The notes under the pieces are model-generated. The model saw only the letters and a program-made list of their open reading frames with translations, did no database searches and was not told the DNA's origin. DNA of 64,000 nt from Petaurus breviceps papuanus. Taxonomy: Eukaryota; Chordata; Mammalia; Diprotodontia; Petauridae. The translations under genes and the position numbers were made by a program. The stretch spans positions 85,763,689-85,827,688 of the forward strand of contig JAMXIF010001253.1 of the NCBI GenBank assembly GCA_028583685.1, read 5' to 3'. Positions 56,221-64,000 of this stretch are shown here, in pieces. Each line of letters begins with the position of its first letter. Position 1 is the stretch's first letter.

Positions 56221-57890
56221 TGCATGTCTAGCAAAATGCAATTAACAGTTTTTTTAGAAATGGGGAAAAAACCCCTGATAAATAGGAAAACTCTTTGTCA
56301 TGACCCACTGATCTCTTAATGATTACCAAACTACAAAAAGCTGGCTTGATTTGCTTAGTGCAGCAGAAATCAATTCATGACTAGAAGAAATGTCAAACAG
56401 AACATTTTTTCATCTCTCAGGTTAATGACTTGACAACCTTGAAAAAAATTCTAATCAAAGATGAATTTAACCTCTTTCTCTTGATTTTTTTCAATATGAA
56501 AAATGAGTCATAGTCATAAAAAAAGTATGGTTATGTCAAAGTGGCAAATTTCAATCCTATTTCTTACATTCTGTTAAATAGACTTTCGGGAGATTCCCTT
56601 TTTCTTCAGTTTACTTTCACAGGTTTTGAGGGGCAAGCACTCTTGTCTCTAGAAGATGATAACAGCAGCTTCTGGACAAGGAGTAGTGATTGGTCACTGT
56701 CTTCCTTTGGGGTGCTGAGTGTCAATTTAAGACCAGAGCAAATTCAAGTTTTGAAGAAGAAACTAATCTTCGGTAAAATTTGAATTGAATTGAGAACCCC
56801 AAAAGAGAGGACCTGGAGACAAACTTGTGCCAGTGGGGCATCTATATTAGTGAAACTTGAGCTGAATTATGGGAAATAAATCTGTTTTGCCTCTGCGTTG
56901 AGTAATCATTATCTAGTCAAAGCATGAACATTAAACATTTGTTATTCAAAGAAACTCAGTTTGGCAAGGAAATAATATTTTTCATTTCATTTATACTTCA
57001 TAATGTGTGGCATCCCATTCTGAATGAAGAAATAGCATAAAATTCAGCATTTGAATTTCAATCGTGTCTTACATCCTGGGTAAGAACAATTCATGTTTTG
57101 GAGAAAATTAACTGTTAATTAAAATATTATTTAAAAGATATAAATCTTTTGTTGGCACTTGTGTCTTTTTTTCATGAAAACATAAAACATGCTGATTAGT
57201 AGATATACATCATATAATTGCCCAAGTGTCTGTCTGCAGTACACGTGCTTATTATTTAATGGAGAAACCAATCAAAGGCTGTGCATGGAAATATACACAG
57301 CGGGGGTTGGGCCTTTTTTTCCTCAAACATTCACCCCATGGGAGCATCAGTATTGAGAGTCCCTAAGTCTGAGCACAGGCTGCCTGTAATGAATCCCTTG
57401 GGATCTCCTCCCATTACATGGGACATGGTGGTGTAGGATGCTTCCTGTGATTATGGTGATGTCTTCTGCATTTATGTATATAATCCAAGATTGTAGCCTT
57501 ACATTTTTTGTTTGGGGGTAAATAAAAGTTCCCTTACTCCTTTCATTCTCTTTCTCCCTAGGAAGAAGTAAACACTTGTAGTGTTAAAGGTCAGTAGGGT
57601 CAAAGGAAGTTCAAATTACTAGAGAAAAGTAGAAGAGAGCAAGGGAAAGAAGGTTTTACTTTTATAAAGATGGGGGCAGAATTCTGGGGGAAAGACTGTT
57701 TGTGAAACTCAGTTTATATCCAGAAAAGGAAAAGAAAGTTTACTCAGAGAGCTAGACAAAAGCAACCAGATTGGACTGGACTTGGGAGATGGTTAAGAGT
57801 ATCCATGCAGAGGGAATAGTTTTCTAAGTTGGGCAAGTCTGCACTCTATCTGCATACATAGATATATTACTTCCTGGTAGATACAGGACA
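56221..57890 (-). other. ITGB6: Repeat-poor part of ITGB6 intron
   Basis: About 1.7 kb without recognisable SINE or LINE blocks and without a convincing coding frame. It may contain single-copy sequence or intronic regulatory elements. Nothing specific is seen. Confidence 0.4.
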
Positions 57891-57893
57891 TCC

Positions 57894-57894
<1 letters not shown>

Positions 57895-57936
<42 letters not shown>

Positions 57937-58015
57937 TGTATTTGCCCAGGTATATAGAGTTTATGTTCATATATATATACATATATATATAATATACACA
58001 CACACACACACATAA
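57895..58015. repeat. (TC)n, (TA)n and (CA)n microsatellites
   Basis: TC dinucleotides at about 57897-57932, then TATA steps from 57970 and CA steps at 57995-58012. Confidence 0.9.
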
Positions 58016-58084
58016 TTGTTATATAATTGTATAATATATATTCTCATATATAATTGCCCAGGTGCATAGAATTTATATTCTTAT

Positions 58085-58300
58085 ACATTTTTGCTGGAAG
58101 CAGTGCACCAGAGGAGATGAAGTGCTGGGTTTGCAGTCAGGAAGGCCTGGGTTTAAATCTTGGCTCTCAAATCCTGACTCAGACATATGTTAGCTGTGTG
58201 ACCCTTTGCAAAATTCCTAACCAACATGGTCTTCAGGCAACTTCCTAATCCTTATTAATTAAGTCATAGAAGCAAGTGGAGAGAATTTCTATGCACTGCT
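58085..58300 (+). repeat. MIR-like SINE
   Basis: AGTGCTGGGTTTGCAGTCAG, GAAGGCCTGGGTTTAAATCT and TTAGCTGTGTGACCC. A short L2 end (GTAGGTGCTTAATAAATGTT) follows at about 58436-58457. Confidence 0.65.
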
Positions 58301-58624
58301 CCTTCCTCCCCTATCAAAATTCCCTACATTGATGAAATGCTTCAAGTATATATCGTTACCACTATAGTATAATAATTTTTGTTGCACTAAAGAATCATCA
58401 CTGCAGTAGTAGTATTCCTTTGTACATTATATGCAGTAGGTGCTTAATAAATGTTGAATTGAATTCAATGATAAGTTACTATGAGGAGGATTATAGCTGA
58501 TGAGGATTATAACATGGAAGACCTAGAGATGGAAGGGAACCCAGAGGAGAACAGTTACTAATATTCAGTGATAGTTTAAAAGAAAAGAAGGAAGTCCTAA
58601 AATGGTGGCAGCAAAGACCTCCTC

Positions 58625-58800
58625 ATTCCTTGACATGAAGCACTGTGACTAAATGGATAGAGGGCTAGACTTGGAATCAAGAAGACATAGATTCAAATCT
58701 ATCAAATCCCTATTAGCTACATGACTTTGAACAGGTCACTTGGCCTCTCTAGTCATCAGTTTCCTCATCTGTAGAATGAAATAATCAGTCCTAGATCTAT
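58625..58800 (+). repeat. MIR-like SINE
   Basis: TAGACTTGGAATCAAGAAGA, CAGGTCACTTGGCCTCTCTA and CAGTTTCCTCATCTGTAGAA. A decayed relative lies at about 59505-59660 (GACAACCTGGATTCAATGCC). Confidence 0.65.
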
Positions 58801-60200
58801 TTTTCTTCTTTCCCTGCAACCACAAAAAAAGGGAGTTTGGGGACTCCAGGATCTCAATATCCTACACCATGGTCTTTGTCTATCCTAATATGCCACAATT
58901 TTGCCATCCTATGGTTAAACAGTGAGAGGATGGGGGAGGGCTTCCTTGAAATAAGAAGGAAAAAGAGGGTCCCAAAAACTTGCAATCCCTTCCTTCCTCA
59001 CCCCCCCAAGTGGTATGAGGAATCTCTGCTATTAATATTTCTGGACTACCCTAATGCTCTCTATTTCCCTATAAAGAGATAATCAGGAAAATAATGAAGT
59101 CAGTAAAGTTTGTTGTTGATGCTACCTGCCATCCCAAGATAATTTATACTGGTCCAGATACAATTCAGGCCACACTAATAGCAAAAATTAAGCATCTGAA
59201 CAAAAAGAAATTTAATGACTTTTTCTTTTATCATTTAAAATTGTGTTTTTAGGAGAATTTGTGTTTATAGGGAAACTCTCTAAGACTGTTAAGAAACTCT
59301 AAGACAGAACATTTATAATTTTCAATGGTAGACAGAATCCCTTCCCTCACGGGGAATTCCCCACACTGATGAAATCACAGGTCTGGATCAAAAAAACCCC
59401 AAACAAACCCAACACTACAAATGCTTTTTAGACATGGCAAATAACTAGGGATAATGTGTTATTATTGGTGTCAAAAGATAAGTAGGTGAGATGTAAGCTC
59501 AACACAGAGCTGGGACAACCTGGATTCAATGCCTACATCTGATGTCTGGTTACATGACTTCGGGCAAAAACATTCAACCTCTCAAAGACCCCAGGTAACA
59601 CGCAAATACTTTAAACTGCAGAGTCTTTTTTGATCTGTATTGGTAGAGTGAGTTTTGTATGTCAATTAAATCACAGGATTGTTTAAAAAAAAAAAGAGGG
59701 AGGAGGTGAGTGTGCTTTGCACTGTTGTTCTAGGAAATATAAAGGATGGATTCATGTTCCATGATATCATGTGACCAAGGCCAGGTGCTCATTGAGGCAG
59801 ATAGTTCAGACTGGGACCAGGTGTTTGGTCATGAAGTTAACTGATGTTAACTGGCCCAAATCAACCATGTTGGCCTCATGAACGTGATATTGAAACCAAT
59901 AACGTTCCCTATTATAGTTACATTTGGACGTCTAAATGAATAGAATAAACCTATTTGCCATCTCCATGCTATAATTCACATCCATATTCTTCTCTACTAG
60001 AAATGTGGCCATTTCTACCTGAAGCATAAAATACTGGATTAATTACATCGTCCTGTATTACACTGTATCACATGTAACATTGTTTGTCCTGTATCACATA
60101 TAAAGTTGGTTTGAAATGATTATTTAAAATAGTCTTGCCATAAAAATGCACTTTTTCTCTCTCTATCTAATAAAGGAAATCCCACTCCCTTAAAGTATTA
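58801..60200 (-). other. ITGB6: ITGB6 intron, little recognised
   Basis: Apart from a weak MIR-like piece at about 59505-59660, this 1.4 kb shows no clear element or coding signal. Confidence 0.4.
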
Positions 60201-60207
60201 AAGACAT

Positions 60208-60470
60208 TTTGTTGTTGTTGTTATTGTTCAGTAATTTTCCAGTTACACCCAACTCTGTGACCACATTTGGGTTTTTTTTGGCAAAATTACTGGAGTGGTT
60301 TGACATTTTCTTCTCTAGCTTATTTCACAGATGAAGAAACTGAGGAAAAAAGGTTGAAGTGATTTGTCCAGGGTCACATAAATGTCTGAGAATAGACTTG
60401 AACTCAGGAAGATGAGTTTTCCTGACTCCAGGCATGGCACTCTATTCACTGCACTATGATTAGCAACATT
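60208..60470 (-). repeat. MAR1-like CORE-SINE
   Basis: TTGTTGTTGTTATTGTTCAG, TTACTGGAGTGGTTTGACAT, CTGACTCCAGGCATGGCACT. Moderately diverged. Confidence 0.8.
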
Positions 60471-61128
60471 ATAGTAGACCAAAAAGTATCAGGAAGATAG
60501 AATTAAGTGAGAAAGAAATATGTAGTATAAAGGATTTGTTGTGTTAACAAACCAATTGGAATGGAGTAAACTGTACACTTTGATATTTCCCCCAATAACA
60601 TTATTGAATTTTTAATAACAAATTAATTGCTATTAGATAGATGGATGTAGTATGCGTGGTAGGAATAGGAAATTAAAGCCATGAAATTGTTTCCATGGTC
60701 TCTAGAGAGCTAATTATTTATTATAAGGAAAGTGTAAGAGAAATAAGCCAAAATTGAGTTCCATTAAGTGATTTTCTGCTGGGAAGTTTAGCAACTTAAA
60801 TGTCACATGTACTTTTTTCAAAATTGATAGGTTTTCAGGTAGCTGTTTACAATATGTTATTCATAATGACCATTTGCTTGATATATAAATGATTTTTTAA
60901 AAATAACATTTCATTGTTGTATATTATGAGAGGAAGGAAGGCATTTCCATGGAGACTGGTATGAACTGTCATGCCATTTACACACGATTACACTTGCTAT
61001 AATATAGCCCCTTTGTGGAAACATTTAGAAATGTCTTCTGTGCTACATCAAATGGAACTTTGAAGCAAGGCCTCCACTTCTTTAAGGATTTCCTGAGACT
61101 CCCAGAAGGTAGAAGTCTCTGTCTCCCA
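60471..61128 (-). other. ITGB6: ITGB6 intron, nothing recognised
   Basis: About 660 bp of AT-rich sequence up to the L1 target site. Confidence 0.45.
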
Positions 61129-61143
61129 AGAAAATAAGCAGAA

Positions 61144-62919
61144 TTGAACTAATATAATAAAAATTACAATTTCACCTAAATTAATTTACCTATTTAGTGC
61201 CATACCAATAAATCTACCAGAAAATTATTTTATAGAGCTAGAAAAAAATAGTAACAAAATTCATCTGGAAAACAAAAGGTCCATAATATCAAGGGAATTA
61301 ATGAAAAGAAATGCTAGGGAAGGTGGCCTAGCCATACCAGATTTTAAACTGTATTATAAAGCAGCAGTCATCAAAACTACTTGGTACTGGCTGAGGAATA
61401 AAGTAGTGGATCAGTGGAATAGATTAGGTACGTGAGGCACAGCAGTCAATGACTATAGCAATCTACTGTTCGACAAACCCAAAGACCCTAGCTTCTGGGA
61501 TAAGAATTCACTATTTGACAAAAACTGCTGGGAAAACTGGAAAATAGTGTGGCAGGAACTGGGCATAGACCAATATCTTATACCATATACCAAAATAAAA
61601 TCTAAATGGGTGCATGATCTAGATACAAAGGCTGAGACTGTAAGCAATCTGGGAGAGCACGGAATAGTTTACCTGTCAGATTTATGGAGAAGGGAGGAAT
61701 TTATAACCAAACAAGAGATAGAGAGCATTATGAAATGCAAAATAGATAATTTTTATTACATTAAATTGAAAAGGTTTTGTACAAATAAAGTTAGTGTAAC
61801 CAAGATTAGGAGGGCAGTGGAAAATTTGGAAAGAATTTTTACAACCAGTATCTCTGATAAAGGCCTCATTTCTAAAATATATAGAGAATTGAATCAAATC
61901 TATAAGAATACAAGTCATTCCCAAATTGATAAATGGTCAAAGGATATGAACAGGCATTTTTCAGAGGAAGAAATTGCAAATATCTATAAGCATCTGAAAA
62001 AAATGCTCTAAATCACTATTGATTAGAGAAATGCAAATCAAAACAATTCTGAAGTACCACATCTCACCAGTCTGATTGGCTAAGATGACAAAACAGAAAA
62101 ATGATAAATGCTGCAGAGGATGTGGAAAAATTGGAACTCTAATGCATTGTTGGTGGAGTTGTGAACTGATTCAACCATTCTGGAGAGCAATCTGGAACTA
62201 TGCTCAAAGGGCTATAAATGAGTGCATACCCTTTGACCCAGCAATACCACTTCTAGGGTTGTATCCCAAAGAGATCATAGAAGTGGGAAGAGGTGCCATA
62301 TGTACAAAAATATTTATAGTAGCTCTTTGCGTGGTGGCAAAGAATTGGAAATCAAGGGGATGCCCATCAATTGGGGAATGGCTTAACAAGTTGCATTATA
62401 TAGATGTAATGGAATGCTATTGTGCTATAAGAAATGAGGAGCAGACAGACTTCATAATAACCTGGAGAGACTTATACAAACTGATGTTGAGTGAGAAGAG
62501 CAGAACCAGGAGAAATTTGTACACAATTATAGACACAACATATGTGTGACAACCAACTTTGATAGATTGGGCTCTTCCCAGCAATGCAAGGTTATAAGAC
62601 AGCTCCAAAAGACTTATGATGGAAAGAGATGTCCACATCCAGAGAAAGAACTACAGAATTTGAATGCAGATTGAAGCAAACTACTTTTGTGGTTAGTTTT
62701 GTTTCATTCCTTCTTTTTTGTTGTTCACTTCATTGTTTATAATTCTTCTTTACAACCTGACTAATACTTAATGTGAAGTTTTTGTAGAGCCTATATTGGA
62801 TTGGATACTGCCATGGTGGGGAGGGGGAGGGGAGAGAAAATTTAGAACCTAAGGGATTTTGGAACTGAATGTTGTAAACAAAAAGTAGATAAATTTAATA
62901 AAATAAAATTGAAGAAAAA
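61144..62919 (+). repeat. 5'-truncated L1 with perfect 15-bp TSD
   Basis: The duplication AGAAAATAAGCAGAA is identical at 61129-61143 and 62920-62934. It covers the C-terminal third of ORF2 and the 3' UTR. Two long frames remain: 61547-62011 (KIKSKWVHDLDTKAE, LISKIYRELNQIYKNTS) and 62076-62549 (NDKCCRGCGKIGTLMHCWW, MECYCAIRNEEQ), with a frameshift near 62000 and further stops upstream. A short A-rich tail ends it. It is antisense to ITGB6, 328 bp from the penultimate exon. Confidence 0.9.
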
Positions 62920-62934
62920 AGAAAATAAGCAGAA

Positions 62935-63247
62935 AACATAGGAGCCATCAAGCCACAGGCTAGCTACTCAAGGGGATGGTATTTCCTGTTCCCTACACAG
63001 TAGTGCAACAGCTAAGAGAGATATCCATTGGAATTTCTTTTGTGGGTGCAGTTAGTGACAGATGGTTGGAAAGGAATAAGGGATGCTGCCTTTCTTACAA
63101 CAGCTAAAAAGAAAAACACCCACATCTGAGTGGTCTCTGGGATAGAGAGCTTTTCCCACTGTTCCCATTTCCCACAGGATTTCTTTTACTGACATTGTGA
63201 ACATGTTTCCAATTAACTGCCAGCAGCTTCTATGACAAGTCACCTAC
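62935..63247 (-). other. ITGB6: ITGB6 intron flank of the penultimate exon
   Basis: About 310 bp between the L1 and the donor, with no repeat recognised. The strong donor GTAGGTGACTTG is at its upper end. Confidence 0.6.
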
Positions 63248-63414
63248 CGTTTGCCATTTGGCTTTTGACCTTTCAGCTTCAAATTTGGCAACTTCTTTAC
63301 GGTCATGAAATGATACTAGTAGCTTCCATATGCAAAGCAGGACCACACCAATAAGAAGAATGGCAAGAGATACTCCCAACATGATCATTGGAATGTTGGG
63401 AGGCTCGGGACAAT
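63248..63414 (-). CDS. ITGB6: ITGB6 penultimate exon, TM and proximal tail
   Basis: This encodes CPEPPNIP, then the single transmembrane helix ([18 protein letters not shown]), then the proximal cytoplasmic tail [18 protein letters not shown], ending RSKAKWQT. It is nearly identical to human beta-6 as I recall it (CPKPPNIP). The HDRKE motif, whose aspartate pairs with the alpha-subunit GFFKR arginine, is intact. The acceptor TTTGTTTCCACAG ends at 63415, the exon opens with 2 nt of a split codon, has 55 full codons, and the donor GTAGGT starts at 63247. Upstream exons lie beyond 64000. Confidence 0.97.
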
Positions 63415-63884
63415 CTGTGGAAACAAAGCAAGTCATGTTTAGAATGTAGATCATAAGTACTTTTCCCCTGCTGACAGTGGGTAAGGATTTCCACTGAGGT
63501 TTCCAATTGTATTTTTCAATTGGAAAGTAAAGGGGAAAATAATGAGGCTGTGTCCAGTTTTAGCTTAAAGATTTTTCAATGGGCAGTTAATTTGGGGAAA
63601 TATAGCCTTCCATGTTCAAAATTTTATCCTTAAATCAGAGAAAAAGGAAGAATTTATATTTGAACATTTCCTTGATGGTTGACTTACTTAGGAATTTCCA
63701 ATTACTTAAGAGTTTCCAATTGCCTACTGGCAATGCATAAAGAAAATTAATCATAAGTTTATGATGGTTCAGATGCTAAAATATAAATGTACAATCCTAA
63801 GGATAAATGGACAAGTAAACAACTCAATATTCGTTTTTCATTCATTCTTGGTTTTCCTCTACCATATGAAAATCTAATATCACA

Positions 63885-64000
63885 GGTTTAATGCTGAAAA
63901 GAAACTTAGAGGCCATCTAGTCCAACCCCTTCACTTTGTAACTAATTTCAAGGATCTGACAAAAATTTAAACAAAACAATTCCTCTAAAAATTTTGTTCT
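63885..64000 (-). repeat. MIR-like SINE, cut by window edge
   Basis: AGAAACTTAGAGGCCATCTA, GTCCAACCCCTTCACTTTGT. Confidence 0.5.

Larger units (their letters stand above)
50724..63247 (-). other. ITGB6: ITGB6 last intron, 12,524 bp
   Basis: Bounded by donor ACG/GTAGGT (63247) and acceptor CTTCTTCAG (50724). It holds two L2 remnants, MIR and MAR1 SINEs, microsatellites and one L1. No additional exon is evident. Confidence 0.85.

Noticed and set aside
63303-63506. Alternative 67-codon frame over the ITGB6 penultimate exon
   Set aside because: Out-of-frame shadow of the integrin exon, crossing its splice acceptor.
1-64000. CRISPR arrays, operons, tRNA or rRNA genes
   Set aside because: No regularly spaced direct repeats or bacterial gene layout. 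All tRNA-like boxes belong to SINEs; no intact cloverleaf with flanking terminator was recognised.

Overview
The window looks like euchromatin from a marsupial, probably an Australian one. It is saturated with marsupial tRNA-derived SINEs of WSINE1 type (sense strand ends in CCCCAATTGCC, as I recall for Australian rather than American marsupials), MAR1 CORE-SINEs, MIR-like SINEs, L2, CR1/L3, RTE and L1 remnants, HAL1-like half-L1 elements and solo LTRs. Family names come from memory of consensus sequences, not from a search. Two assembly gaps (100 N and 10 N) are present.

Only two host genes are supported, both on the minus strand. At 63248-63414 and 50622-50723 lie the last two coding exons of ITGB6 (integrin beta-6): the transmembrane and proximal cytoplasmic exon, then the tail exon with the stop, separated by a 12.5 kb intron. 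About 23.7 kb further on, 26814-26952 is the first coding exon of PLA2R1 (M-type phospholipase A2 receptor), with a signal peptide, a phase-1 splice donor and a moderately CpG-rich promoter. ITGB6 followed by PLA2R1 in the same orientation matches the human 2q24 order as I know it. Positions 1-26813 are therefore PLA2R1 intron 1, since no exon 2 is recognisable. Positions 26953-50621 are intergenic plus the ITGB6 3' UTR.

PLA2R1 intron 1 (1-26.8 kb) carries an L2 of about 2 kb broken by SINEs, including a dimeric SINE with one 17-bp target-site duplication. It also has a half-L1 element (12.0-16.6 kb) hit by a SINE and then by an LTR that landed inside the SINE's own target duplication, a 1.18 kb solo LTR (20161-21337), and a CR1/L3 remnant with visible reverse-transcriptase motifs. 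The intergenic region (27-50 kb) has a second, more complete half-L1 inserted in an older L1 with a perfect 13-bp duplication, a second copy of the same LTR family, a gammaretrovirus-like LTR end, an RTE 3' end and three copies of a small hAT-like element counting the one at 22.3 kb. The ITGB6 intron holds two L2 remnants and a young-looking 5'-truncated L1 (61144-62919) with a perfect 15-bp duplication.

I found no new gene system, CRISPR array, operon or RNA gene. The most biologically interesting points are the altered C-terminal tail of integrin beta-6 and the datable nested insertions.
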